Assembly: GCA_014529385.2 (NCBI GenBank)
Contig: CM043954.1
Location: forward strand, 98,854,747 to 98,910,746
Direction: 5' to 3'
Source: Adiantum capillus-veneris
Lineage: Eukaryota > Streptophyta > Polypodiopsida > Polypodiales > Pteridaceae
DNA length: 56,000 nt
In this document: positions 45,240-56,000 of the stretch, piece by piece
Position numbering within the stretch: the stretch's first letter is position 1
How the letters are laid out: every line of letters begins with the position of its first letter
Translations under genes and position numbers: made by a program
The notes under the pieces: generated by a model
Seen by the model: the letters and a program-made list of their open reading frames with translations, nothing else
Databases searched by the model: none
What the model was told of the DNA's origin: nothing

Positions 45240-47355
45240 ACTAAAGTCCTACACAAAGAAAGTAAAATAAAGCGTCAGAACATAGTTGTTTAAATTAACT
45301 TTAAGCTTAATTTTAAATCAAAGTCTTCACTCAAACACTTATAGGCCTAGGCCTCGACGAGTGAGGCATCATCGATAAGATCTTGCACCGTATCATCGTC
45401 TATCTCTAATTGCAAACATAACTCTGTCCCAACTCGTTCTGGCAGATTGTCTTCATCCATTGCATCTTCATCTACAAGTGTCAATTCTGGCTCGTCTGCG
45501 TCATCCCTCGTATATTTGTCAGCTTCCTCTGCCATACCTTCGTCCATCTCATCTAATGTCACAGTAGTATGGACGTCGTCTAACTGACTTTCCTCCAGGA
45601 GATCTTGCCCTTCAAATACTTGTTTATTTCTTGGAGCAACCTGAACCACAAACCACCATTGTCGCTCTCGAGGGTCCGGTACAAAGACCACTTGCTCGCA
45701 ATGTTCGGGGAGAGCAAATGTGTCGCTCGCATCTGTCCAAGTCTTTGTAGAATCTATTTGCACAAGTTTGTTTCCATCTCTGCGTACCGTTGCATTGCGA
45801 CCAGAAGTAATCACCTTGAACCACTTCACATCCAACAAAAACATCTTAAACCGTCTGAAGCTTACTTTCAGGATATCTGACACCAGACCACAGTAATCCA
45901 GGTCGCTAGTGCTCTCATTCGTGTCTCTAGCACTGGCCCTGCTCTTTTGCATGAAACTAACCATTACCCCACTGTCAAACGTGTTTCTTCTGCTGTCAAT
46001 TTGTTGTGTTTTGAAATGCTTTCCATGCGACCACAGTGCCATGTATGTATGATACTTCCAGTCACATCTATTAGCGAGCTCTTCCTCTTCTAGAGATATG
46101 GGTTCTCCAATCTGTCGAGCTGCTCTCACTATCTTGTCCAACCATGCCATTGTAGGGAATTTAGGTACAGGAGCGAGATAGTCTGGCAAGGGTAAGCCTC
46201 TAGTCGTTCGACTTCGCCTGAAATCCTGTTGCTCTAGATTGCGTCTCTCTTTCTCTTCTTCGTACCTTTCAAGCCATTTTTGCATCGGCGCTGAATTTAG
46301 TATACAGAACTTCATGATCTTTTCTCGCATGGCCACCAGTCTTGCATCCTCCTCATCGCTCCACAGTCGAGGCATTTCTCGGTCAGAAACGGATAGAAAT
46401 TCGGTCGTCAATACAAGAGACTCTTGCACTAGCCATCCTTCTGCCTTGCTCCCCTCTGGACGCGCTTTTTGGCGAACAAAACCCTTAAGTGTTTTCATGA
46501 ACCGCTCTAGAAAGAACATCCAACGGTTGTGGACTGTACCTGCCACTGCAACCTCATCTACTACATGTACGAGCAAGTGCATTTGGATAGTTAGGCAGCT
46601 CATGGGTAGATACTTCTCAATCATGCAAACTGCCTCAATGGAGTTAGCCCTTGCGACTGCAATAGATTCCTCCCATATCTCCTTGGAAGAGATCCACTGC
46701 ACTACTTCCTCCGTTAAACACCCCTTGATCGCAATTGGAAGAATGAATTGCAAGAACTTATGCCAGTTGTGCGATTTCAACCCTGATAGTTGATCATCAC
46801 GGGTGAATGCTGTCTTGAGACATCGCATATATCCTGTTGGCGTCCTGAACTCTGAAATCACCCTTTTCACTTGTCGCTTTTCGTTTTTTAGCAATACCCA
46901 TGGCGCTCTTGGAAGTTTTGTTTGACCAGCTGCATTGGTGAAAGGCCACAGCTCTGGCATCTTTCCAACCGACTACAAATCATCTCGTGAAGCTTGATTG
47001 TCTTTCATTCCCATGACTGTCTTCCAGAGGAGCTCTCCTACATTCTTGAATATATGCATTGGATCCAGCAAATGGTTAATTAGTAGATCACCCCAGTACG
47101 GCAATGTATTGAGAATGGACAAACGTTTCATTCCTGGAACAGGTTGCCCCTCATGTTGCTCCCATCGGCGACGCCACTCTTGTACATGCATAGGACGACA
47201 TTCGACGCGACCAAGCTGGCCTTCGCGCAAGTGATGGCCATCTAGAAGATAACGGTGGTGGCCTTGATAAATTGTCTTTCGAAGAGAGGTAGAATAGCGC
47301 ACATCCAAAGACTGCCCGCAAATTGGACATGCATTGTATCCCGAAGTTGTTAGTC

Positions 47356-47434
47356 CTGCATATATCAAAGCATGAATCAGGCCAAGGCAAAGGGCTTGCG
47401 AATAGCGAGAATTTTGTAAATCAATAACCATTAC
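47356..47434 (-). other. TNP2 intron 2 (79 bp)
   Basis: GTAATG donor and ATATGCAG acceptor. Splicing gives GYGEASGLTTSGYNACPICG, the conserved family sequence. Confidence 0.88.
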
Positions 47435-48174
47435 CAGAAGCTTCTCCGTATCCTAGCCAATCATACATAGTCCACATAAGAAGTCCATGGATCCTTGCAT
47501 GCTGTTGTCCTACTGGTTCAACCGCATCTGCTATGTCGATCCCATGCCATAACTCCTGGAGCTCGTCAACTAGTGGAGCTAGATAAACATCCATGTTTTT
47601 TGCTTTGAACTTACCAGGTACAATCAAGCTTAAAATCAAATGACCCTTCTTGATAGCAAGCCATGGCGGGAGGTTGTAATTGATAAGGCACACAGGCCAA
47701 GTGCTCCATGATGAGCTTCTCAAGCCAAATGGATTGACTCCATCTATTGCCATGCCCAAACGCAAATTGCGTGGTTCACTCTTAAAATGTGGCCAGGTAT
47801 CTTCAATGTGCCTCCAAGCCATCGAATCAGCGGGCACCCTAAATGTTGCGTCAGTGGATCTATTCGTAGAATGCCACCGCATCAACTTTGCAATGGAACC
47901 ACAACGAAACATGCTTTTTATCCTAGGAATAATAGGGAAATGTCGCAACACTTTAGCTGGCACTGTCTCGCCAACTGCATCTTGTTTGTAGCGCATTGCT
48001 CCGCACTTAGGACACGACAGACAATCTGCGAATTCATCGCGAAAAAGAATGCAATCATTTGGACATGCATGAATCTTGTTGTAGTCCAAGCCAACTGAGG
48101 TCAGAAGTTGCTTTGCGTCTGACCTGGAGGGGGGCATTTCATTGCCAGCCGGGAGAAGTTGCTCCTGCAATAAC

Positions 48175-48259
48175 CTATTTAAGCCACATTAAATTAAAAT
48201 TAAAGCTCTCTGAGCACATCACCGTTGCAATCGGAAAATCTCTTTTGTAAATTACGTAC
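48175..48259 (-). other. TNP2 intron 1 (85 bp)
   Basis: GTACGT donor and AAATAG acceptor on the minus strand. Splicing gives ALFRLLQEQLLPAGNEM in frame, as expected for the family. Confidence 0.8.
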
Positions 48260-48860
48260 CTAAACAAAGCAGTGACGCTTGCATCTGACTACCCGTACAT
48301 TGACTGAAGATTCAAAAACGCCAGACAAGTATGAAGCACAGATATTTTGGCGCCTTCATAGATTGGTTGACGTGCCAACTTTCTCAACATGTCTTCAGGA
48401 GATAGGCGCACGGCTTCTGGTGCTGCTTCGTTCGCGTTCTCCTCGCTTGTCTGGAAGAAGGCATCCAGCATCTCCTCCATGTCGTCGTCTTCTGTTTGTA
48501 AGCCCTTTTCTGCTTCCATCCGTGGCTCTATATTGGTCGGACCTTCAGGCATAATCTTTTTTCTCTCTCTCTCAGATGTAGGTGCTATGTCGCGGAAATC
48601 AATGCCCGTTTCGTAGGAGTCGTATCGCAGATTCTGTACGGTTTCTCTAGCAAACTCTCCGTACTTGTGCACATGCTCATTACATATCCTACGCTTGTGC
48701 AGGATTTGATACTTGCAGAGTGTGCACGAGCATGCAATCTTTTCCTCCATGTTAGTTGATGAAGTTGCCATCTACAATGATTATGAATGTTGTTTTATTT
48801 AATATATATATATATACTCCTCACAATGTAAACTACCTCGCATTCTCTAGTCTTGCCCAA

Positions 48861-48894
48861 TCTCCGTACACCTCGGTCCAGAGGTGTACGGAGA
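48861..48894. promoter_or_regulatory. Perfect 14-bp stem-loop upstream of the TNP2 gene
   Basis: TCTCCGTACACCTC and GAGGTGTACGGAGA form perfect arms around a 6-nt loop (GGTCCA). It sits 90 bp upstream of the transposase ATG, in the 5' UTR or promoter. A regulatory role is only inferred from position. Confidence 0.6.
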
Positions 48895-49085
48895 TCAGGA
48901 CCACCGGGTCAAAATCTCGTCTTTATTGGTCAAATCCTATATGGGTAGACACATACGTGCACTCCCAGGTGTACATGGCAATGCATGTAACAGGCAAAAC
49001 CCCTTTGCCTCTTTTAGTTCCATAGTTTCTTCTCTGTCTACGTATCCTATCTCTCGTTCTTTCTCTCTTGATCTCGCTCTCGCTA

Positions 49086-49397
<312 letters not shown>

Positions 49398-49479
49398 TCT
49401 TTCTCTATCTCTCTATTTCCTATCTCTCTCTCTCTACTTACCTCTCTCTCTCTCTCTCTCTCTCTCTACTTCCCTATCT

Positions 49480-49830
49480 CTCTAATGATCGAACGAGCGA
49501 CTGATCTAGGGAGATCTAGACGCCCACGACTGCGGAGGACTACACAACATCGACAGAGGCTGCATCAGAGGATCTAGCTAGGTCACTTTGGCTCGACATG
49601 CACAACGTCCGGTTAGAGTACTGACCATGGAGGAGATCTACCTATCCCAACTAGCTCGTTTAGCCGTTTAGTCCACACCCAACAGTTTAGGATTCCATAA
49701 TATTTTATTTTGTCATCTTCTTACTCTGACTTTGTATCAGATCCATCACATTGTAACTTTCTTGTCTCATGTCTCATAGGTCACTTTGGCCTTTCGAAGA
49801 CGTTAATATAACATTTCATTTCATTTCTCT
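49480..49830 (+). repeat. LINE-like 3' tail repeat, distant copy
   Basis: Shares with 3250-3490 the AGATCTAGACGCCCACGA-like start, the CATCGACAGAGGCT-like block and the 3' end (GTCACTTTGGCCTTTCGAAG, then ACGTTAATATAACATTTC). Both copies begin after a CT tract. It is nested inside the CACTA element. Confidence 0.65.
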
Positions 49831-49874
49831 CTTTAATTTTTTTTTCTTTAGTTTTAATTTCCTAAGCATACATT

Positions 49875-49879
<5 letters not shown>

Positions 49880-49920
<41 letters not shown>

Positions 49921-49964
49921 TACACACACACACACACACATTTCTCTCTCTCTCTCTCTCTTTC

Positions 49965-49996
<32 letters not shown>

Positions 49997-50037
49997 TTCT
50001 CTCTCTCTCTCTCTCTCTCTCTCCTACACACACACAC

Positions 50038-50071
<34 letters not shown>

Positions 50072-50082
50072 TTCCTACACAC

Positions 50083-50128
<46 letters not shown>

Positions 50129-50159
50129 TACACACACACACACACACACACATACACAC

Positions 50160-50215
<56 letters not shown>

Positions 50216-50234
50216 TACACACACACACACACAC

Positions 50235-50331
<97 letters not shown>

Positions 50332-50358
50332 TGTAGAGAGAGAGAGAGAGAGAGAGAG
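49880..50358. repeat. Alternating (CT)n / (AC)n microsatellite array
   Basis: At least seven blocks of CT(8-27 units)-TTTCCTACAC-AC(3-20 units), ending with a GA tract at 50335-50358. The TTTCCTACAC joint recurs at every transition, so the whole CT-joint-AC module was amplified, not just the dinucleotides. Confidence 0.95.
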
Positions 50359-50439
50359 CAAGAGAGAGGGGTTGGGGAGGGTGGAGATGGACATAATACC
50401 TGCGCAGCAGGTTTCGGCCAAGACCCGAGCAGGTGAAAA

Positions 50440-50650
50440 TGGCCCCTGCGCGCGGGTTTCGCTTTTCCCCCCCAATTTTTTTGGCGTCGATATACGCGCC
50501 GCTATACGCGTGGCAAATAAAGCCTTTCCACGCGTATATTGACGCACATTGCGACGCGTATATCGACGCCCGCTAATGTCATCGATATACGCGTGGAAAG
50601 GCATGGTCGTCGATATAGGCGCGTCGATATCTTCATTTAGTGTTGTAGTG
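50440..50650. repeat. CACTA right terminus and subterminal repeats
   Basis: TATACGCG/CGCGTATA and CGACGC motifs recur at least eight times (GGCGTCGATATACGCGCC, CACGCGTATATTGACGC and so on) before the terminal GTTGTAGTG. The GATATCGACGCG motif is shared with the left end. Confidence 0.9.
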
Positions 50651-51432
50651 CCACTTGAGTAGCACCGAGAAGAAGGGTGTCCCTTCCTACCACATTTGTT
50701 GCAAGGTTTGTTTGTGTAGCAATCTTTCGCTATGTGTCCCATTCTTCCACATTCATAACACTTTCTTCCGTTTGTTGATGTCGATGGTGAATATCTTCCC
50801 CTTGAAGATGTTGCAATAAAAACTCCTCCTGATGAGGTGAGTGAACCTCTTTTCTTTCTTTCTTCTGCTTGGACTGAGTTGATGACATCTTGGAATGGAG
50901 GTGCTGGTTCTTTCTCTTCAAGAATTGTGACTAAGTGGTCATAAGAAGGTGGAAGTGCACTTAATAGTATGGGCACTTTGTCATCTTCTGGTACTTCAAC
51001 TTGGATGTAAGTGAGCTGCGTGACAATGCTTTTAAGCCTGTTCACTAGGCTAGCAATGTCCTCTCCTTCAATCATAGTAACTTTGTAAAGCTGTCTTTTA
51101 AGACTAACTTTGCTTCTTTTGGCCCTAGCTCCAAAATTACTTTCTAGGACATGCCAGGATTCATGTGCATGCTTACATTCATCTATGAAATGCACATAGT
51201 TATCATGCAAAGAAGTGATGATAATTACCAATGCTTGTTCGTCTTTGGCCAAATTCTGTGCACTTGCTATGAGTGTAGATGCCCTAGTGTGCACTCCATC
51301 GGATTCGGCTTGTTGCTCTAAGGCAGTACTAATGACAGACCACAAACATTTTTTCATAAGGTAGCCTCTTAACTTTGTTTGCCAAGTGTGAAATCACTCC
51401 CCATTGAATTTCTCTATTCCCTTGTCCCCCAT
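50651..51432 (-). pseudogene. Element E Copia-type Gag, N-terminal part
   Basis: The most likely start is the ATG at 51430-51432 (MGDKGIEKFNGE). An in-frame TGA at 51394-51396 replaces a residue before FHTWQTKLRGYLMKKCLWSV. The Copia Gag (UBN2/DUF4219-like) features follow: ESWHVLESNFGARAKRSKVS, LKRQLYKVTMIEGEDIASLV and LLSALPPSYDHLVTILEEKE. Two zinc knuckles are present: CYECGRMGHIAKDC (about 50722-50763) and CNKCGRKGHPSSRC (about 50671-50712). The frame is cut at 50651 by the CACTA element and resumes at 43258. Full length would be about 307 codons. Confidence 0.9.
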
Positions 51433-52848
51433 TTGTGCCAATAGAGGGGTCTTAGCTTAGGAGACTCTCCTACCCAATGTATGCCTCTTTAAACGAGCAC
51501 AATCGATGATAGAAAATTTATTTGCAAAAGTTTTGTGCTTAAATGCAAGATTTGAAATGTGAAGTACCTCTTCACTCGAGGTGAAGTCACCCTTCACATA
51601 CAACTTTGAGTTCTTGATGGCTGGAATGGGCCTTCAAAGTTGGCTTTGGATACCTTTGGAGCTCCCCTTTTAGAAGCGTTGTATGCTCGAAGAATCCGCC
51701 TTTGAATGCCGGTGTAGAAGTTTTGCAAAAAACTTTGTTGTAGCTTTGGTGGGAGCAATTCCTTGAGATTGGAAGCTTTGGATCTCTTGGGATTTCTACT
51801 CCGTGGGAGCAAGAAACTTGAGGCCCGTGGGAATGGGGAAGCTCTTGAGTTGGAGCTTTTGAGGCCCGGATGCCGTAAGGCAAGACTGCCCGCTTAGAGA
51901 ATATGGGGCTTTAGAGGGCTTGGCAGCAGGTTGTGGGGATGCGCCCCTATGAAGGGGGTAAGCTTTAGATTTGAAGCCTTTTGAGGCAGCGCCGTGGGAA
52001 GGGGGGCCCAATAGGGGCGGACGCGAAAGCTCCCTTAAAAGGGGTTGAGCGCCTCCGTTGAGGTCCGCGAATGGACGGTGATGAAGGCGCCTGCGACGGC
52101 AGGTCGGAGGGGCGCACTCGCACAGTCGGTCGCCAATGACTCAATTGCCGCCAGACGGGTGCAGGCAAAAAATGCGGTGGCTTTGCAGCCGATCGGGCCA
52201 GTGGCAGACCCGCCTCGTGATTGCAATATAATTTTCTGCTTCGTTTGGAGTCTGCCCAGTGGCCGCCTTATTTGGGGGTGTGGCCGCCCTTAGAAGATGG
52301 TCAAAGGCCCCTCTAAGCAAGTTGTTTCCACCACGTGCAAGCCTATTTGAGGCTTTGTTTTTCCACAAAGGGTGGTGAGCATGGAATGGTCTTCTAGGCA
52401 CACACACACACAAAGGATTAGCTATCGCAAAAAACAGAGAATGAAGCTTTGTAAGTTTGAATTTTTATTCAAAGTGTTAGTTGACAAAATCTAGCTCAAA
52501 TTTTGTGTGGTTGTGCTTGATTGAAAGCTCTGGAGGCAGGCTACACACACACACCCCAATTGCAAATGCCAATTATCCTAAAATAAGGAGCAGCTGTTAA
52601 ATGCAAAATGCAAGTTCTTGATGGAAATTGAATGCAATCTAATGCTAATTAGGCTTCCAATTAGCCAGTGAGTAGTGGCTCAAGAGTCTTTAGCTCAAGA
52701 ACATGCTCATGCTAGCCAATGGAATACTAATTAGGTATGCATTATGCAATAAAAGAGCAAATCAACGGGATTTATCTAATGATGATAGAGTAATGGTAAT
52801 TGTACTAACACACAAATGCATAACAACAATCCTAGCTAGCACACAATG
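51433..52848 (-). other. Element E 5' leader (about 1.4 kb)
   Basis: Unusually long for a 3.2-kb element. The middle (about 51900-52280) is markedly GC-rich, with GGTCGGAGGGGCGCACTCG-type sequence, unlike the AT-rich surroundings. No domain is recognised in any frame. A captured host fragment is possible. Confidence 0.5.
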
Positions 52849-52860
52849 GCTCTGATACCA
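52849..52860 (-). other. Element E primer-binding site (initiator tRNA-Met)
   Basis: The minus strand reads TGGTATCAGAGCC, two bases from the 5' LTR end (CTAACA). Confidence 0.93.
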
Positions 52861-52862
52861 AA

Positions 52863-53182
52863 TGTTAGGAATTGGATCGTGCTAGCTATGGTGGATGAAA
52901 GAGAAACATGGTGCAAGTGTGTGAGTGTGTGTAAGCAAGGTTATCACTCAAGTGAATTAGGTTCCAATATAGAATTAGCTTGGACTCATAAACACAATCT
53001 TGAGTATTGACTTAGCTTAGCACAAGCTCACCATAGACAAGCATGTAGTGCAAAATGAAGTTGTTGTTTATTGATTCAAGAAATGAGCTTTAAGTAGCTC
53101 TACAGCCTTGCTCCACAGTATGTGGGATAAATCCACTCTCCTCTCCTTGACTCACACCTTAGGACAAAGCTCATACTTTACA
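52863..53182 (-). repeat. Element E 5' LTR (320 bp)
   Basis: Plus-strand limits TGTTAGGAATTGG and CATACTTTACA, followed by the right target-duplication copy GCATG. Confidence 0.94.
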
Positions 53183-53187
53183 GCATG

Positions 53188-53625
53188 CCTAATGTGGGCC
53201 CTTTGCCTCGCCCTAGAAATGATGACTACGATCTCTTATTGTAGGGCTGCCTCCATGCATGTGCCTCCCATTGTAGGAATGCCTTCATGTCATTTTGCTT
53301 ACATTTAGAGCTTGGCCACTTTGCAACGGCTAGATAAACTTCCAACTTTGTTTGCAAGTTAAGAAGATTGGTGTCTTTGAAGATAAAATCTTGATTTGAC
53401 TGAGTAATAAGATAGATCTTGAGCAGGTTCCTGCTAACTGAGAGGGTCTCAAAAGTCAACCATGTGAAAGGCTATGTCCGTTTTGAGGCTCTTAACTACC
53501 ACGATTAGATAGGTAGAGAGAGAAGAGGGGCTCGTGACTGGGCAAAAAGCAGGTTCGTTGGTACACATGACCAGGCTCTTAGCATCTCACATGCTTCACT
53601 TTAATGCTACAAACTAGACGTGCAG
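53188..53625. other. Unannotated sequence right of element E
   Basis: Continues the sequence interrupted by E at 42558. No gene recognised. Confidence 0.4.
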
Positions 53626-53626
53626 C

Positions 53627-53684
<58 letters not shown>

Positions 53685-53823
53685 TTTTTTGTCCTACTGA
53701 TGTGGTTTGAGAACCGTTAATCTTGAGACCGACTAATGTCGACTCTAAGCTATTAAGTTTAGACAAACCTTATCCAATCCAAACATTGTTGGCAACAAGT
53801 TGTCATGTTGCATAGCAGGTTAG

Positions 53824-53914
<91 letters not shown>

Positions 53915-54073
53915 GAAGAAGAAGAAGAAGAAGATCACAAGAGACCTAAAATTTTTAGCGGATAAATGTTGATTCTTGAACTGAAGGGCTTGCATGCTCA
54001 CATGCTTATACAAGGAGAGGGGGACATAACTTTTAATATCATAGAAACAATCACAGTGACCTCAAAGGTTAAC

Positions 54074-54126
<53 letters not shown>
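53626..54126. repeat. GA microsatellites (three) and an (AGA)n tract
   Basis: GA at about 53629-53681, 53828-53911 and 54075-54126, with a short AGA run at 53914-53934. ORFs on either strand here are artefacts. Confidence 0.95.
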
Positions 54127-54127
<1 letters not shown>

Positions 54128-54475
54128 TCATCCTTCAAGGTCAGATTGACCTATGTGACTGAGTACATCATGTAACATGCTTGAAGACTATGGATATAAG
54201 GGTGGCCATTGACAAGTTGAATCCATGAGGTGGCTAGGAGAGAAAGGTATGTAGGCCATGGTATGGGCTAAAATGTGGGTAAAGCAAGTTTGATGTGATC
54301 AAAAGCTGAGCAGTCATGTAAGGTATATGATCACACTAGGGACATAATTCCCGTACAAAGAGTCTCTCCTCCATGTAGTGCCTCAATGCTCTGTCTCACA
54401 TTTAAGGGAGTGGGAGCTAAGCCACATGGCTGCTATGGTATAAAATATGGGTAAGGGCAAGCATGTGAAGGATTG
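54060..54475 (+). repeat. Dispersed repeat G, copy 2 (LTR-like)
   Basis: Ordered blocks shared with 19630-20060: GA tract, AAGGTCAGATTGACCTATG, GCAAGTTTGATGTGATCAAA, GTCTCACATTTAAGGGAGTG and GGAGCTAAGCC followed by ATGGCTGC. Confidence 0.6.
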
Positions 54476-55380
54476 AATACATTCTGCTTTCTCAAAGAAG
54501 AACATGCATGCATGTGCGTGTGTATTTTGCAGCATGCCCTTTCTTTTAGCACGATGCCCAAAACTCTTGCAAAGAGAAACGATTCAGTGAACTTTTTTGC
54601 TTTAATTGCCCTCATACTTTAAGGTGCCAATGGTGCCCAAATGTACACAAAAAAACAACATGTTCCTTATATTACTAACTTTCTTATGGTCAATTGCAAG
54701 AGACCTCAACTTCCATGCGACGAGTCTTGGTAGATGCAAGTGCGCATGCTAGCTAAATTGAGTGCAATCCAACCTGTAAATTTTAAAATTTATCCACATA
54801 TAGAGACAAAGTTGCTTTAGCCATGCAATCACTCCCAGGTCACACACCCATCATGAATATTGCCTTTGAGAAGCAAATCACACACTGCTCACCAAATCAG
54901 TTGTGCATACCAATGGCAAAGTTTCTTCTTCTACTATGTGGTGTAACGTTGGCATGTTGGGTCATGGCTGGTACATGCATCCTAAGTTCCAACCAATAGC
55001 AGTTGATGACTTAGTTGATTGTGATGTCCCAAATGCAAGACCAAAACTACAGGAGAGAAGCATGGAGAATTGCTATCATGACCAATGCCTTGATTGGTAA
55101 GAATGGTGAGAGGGGATGCTAATGCATCTAAAGAATTTGTCATTCAATGCAAACACTATATCCAAAGAAGGATACCAGCTCTCTATTAGTCTATTTAGAG
55201 GGCCACTACCACTCATCAGGGTCCCATATCAATTGTGTGAGGGGGACGTCTCTAGCCTAATCGCAAGTTCGTTGCCTCCTTAGAGAGAAACATAGGATGT
55301 TAAGACAAGACATCATGCGAAGGGAGCCCATTACTTAATTCATTCCCAAGAGACCTCAAATTGACCTGATAATTCTTGAA
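54476..55380. other. Unannotated sequence
   Basis: A 65-codon ORF at 54903-55100 has no recognised domain. Nothing else supported. Confidence 0.4.
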
Positions 55381-55384
55381 CTTA

Positions 55385-55385
<1 letters not shown>

Positions 55386-55425
<40 letters not shown>

Positions 55426-55470
55426 GAAGGAGGAGGGGGCAGGGGCAGGGGCAGGGGGACGGGGGGGGGG
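55386..55470. repeat. (AC)n microsatellite and G-run cluster
   Basis: AC tract at 55387-55415, then GGGGGCAGGGGCAGGGGCAG and a G10 run at 55434-55470, a G-quadruplex candidate. Confidence 0.9.
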
Positions 55471-55841
55471 ACAAACTTGCCATGATTAGGAGGAGTATGT
55501 TGGAGCTTGGCATGACCAACTAGAAGGAGATTTTTCCTTGGTCAAGCCACAAGAATGTGGAGAGTAACTACACTTCATTAGTTGTTCGATCTTACATTTG
55601 AAAAGGTAGACATAGTGTTGATCCAAAAGATAGATTTGTGCTTGGTTGATGTGAATGTGGAGGGCACTTAGACCTTGTGTGTTGTCATACATTGTCATCT
55701 TGAAAGTAGTTATAGTGATGGTTGATGCACAAGTTTATTAAAGAGTTGAAAAAGCTCACATGGAAATCTTAGGCATTTGCCCACATTTGCCCTCCCTGTG
55801 AAGGGAAGGAGAACAATGGTTGCTTCAATTGACCCACATGT

Positions 55842-55871
55842 AGCCGCGGCAACGCGCGGGTCACATACTAG
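55842..55871 (+). other. Candidate Helitron 3' terminus
   Basis: A GC hairpin (CCGCG-GCAACG-CGCGG, 55843-55858) lies ten bases upstream of CTAG (55868-55871), which is followed by T. A short GC palindrome plus CTRR before a T is the diagnostic Helitron 3' end. This GCGGCAACGCGCGGG variant is typical of plant Helitrons. Confidence 0.75.
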
Positions 55872-56000
55872 TTTTTTTAACACACAAGAGGGCTTACAGG
55901 GGGAGATGGTGGGTCAAGACCACTTCGTGGATAAAAGCCTTGCAATTGCAATGCCCTTTAAGAGATCCTTTTTTTGGGGGAGGAAGGGGGTCTCATAACT
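55872..56000. other. Unannotated sequence at the right edge
   Basis: Would be flanking DNA if the Helitron terminus is right. Nothing else supported. Confidence 0.4.

Larger units (their letters stand above)
45347..48771 (-). pseudogene. CACTA TNP2-like transposase, three exons, two in-frame TAG stops
   Basis: Exons 48771-48260, 48174-47435 and 47355-45347 join with GT-AG introns of 85 and 79 bp (GTACGT...AAATAG and GTAATG...ATGCAG). The total is 3261 nt, exactly 1087 codons. Exon 1 has a Cys-rich N-terminus (CSCTLCKYQILHKRRICNEH), fitting the transposase-associated domain. Exons 2-3 carry the Transposase_21/TNP2 core: HACPNDCILFRDEFADC, CPKCGAMRY, RLGMAIDGVNPFG, DVYLAPLVDELQELWHG, YNACPICGQSL, LLDPMHIFKNVGE. 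DUF4218-like (46800-46450) and DUF4216-like (45900-45650) regions follow. TAG stops lie at 48289-48291 (expected Trp in YGWSD) and 46973-46975. It cut and joined CACTA ends. Confidence 0.93.

Noticed and set aside
46239-46793. 184-codon plus-strand ORF
   Set aside because: Antisense shadow of TNP2 exon 3.
49880-50358. Alternating repeats resembling a CRISPR array
   Set aside because: Units are dinucleotide microsatellites of variable length with no unique spacers, in a eukaryotic genome.
51587-52413. Several overlapping 60-98-codon ORFs in the element E leader
   Set aside because: Open frames follow from GC-rich composition; overlapping on several frames and without domain motifs.

Overview
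The window is intergenic, repeat-dense DNA from a large plant nuclear genome. The evidence is a plant CACTA (En/Spm) transposon with a spliced TNP2-type transposase, Ty3/gypsy and Ty1/copia elements whose primer-binding sites match the plant initiator tRNA-Met (TGGTATCAGAGC), candidate Helitron termini, and dozens of long GA/CT, GT/AC and AT microsatellites. No rRNA, tRNA, CRISPR, operon or clearly intact host gene was seen. Species cannot be read from the sequence. The pol families and the GA-rich microsatellites would fit a fern or another large-genome vascular plant, but that is only an impression.

Layout. Positions 1-4170 hold unidentified sequence, one 231-codon ORF with a 31-residue duplication, a tandem array of a LINE-like 3' tail with CT microsatellites, and a 60-nt exon-like segment. 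Positions 4292-21929 are one nested complex. Minus-strand Ty3 element A (LTR 18327-21929, PBS, gag, DSGAG protease, RT with YMDD) was split inside its reverse transcriptase by a second minus-strand Ty3 element, B (5069-14165, both LTRs, PBS, polypurine tract, chromodomain-like tail). The LTR of A was itself invaded by a ~2.0-kb terminal-inverted-repeat element (18719-20748). That element carries a large palindrome, GA microsatellites and a 58-bp Z-DNA-type tract.

Positions 21930-41142 are older debris. They contain a nested tandem duplication, unidentified coding remnants, a Ty3 gag relic, a plus-strand truncated relative of B (element C, 25660-29380), a PBS/LTR edge of another element, a plus-strand relative of A (element D, about 31980-32757), a second retropepsin-like ORF, a WVPK-repeat remnant and a candidate 3' LTR near 37941.

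Positions 41353-55871 may be a second deep nest. Candidate Helitron ends enclose element E (42559-53182), a Copia-type element with 310/320-bp LTRs and a perfect GCATG target duplication. E encodes only Gag, so it is TR-GAG-like. A 7389-bp CACTA element (43262-50650; CACTACAA termini; CCA/CCA target duplication) sits inside that gag. The CACTA element carries a three-exon TNP2 transposase gene, reconstructable as 1087 codons but with two TAG stops, and a frameshifted proline-rich second gene. Many stops in the window fall at codons expected to be TGG, which suits C-to-T/G-to-A decay of methylated transposon DNA. I see no new enzymatic system. The most informative content is the order of nested insertions and the mosaic make-up of elements A and E.
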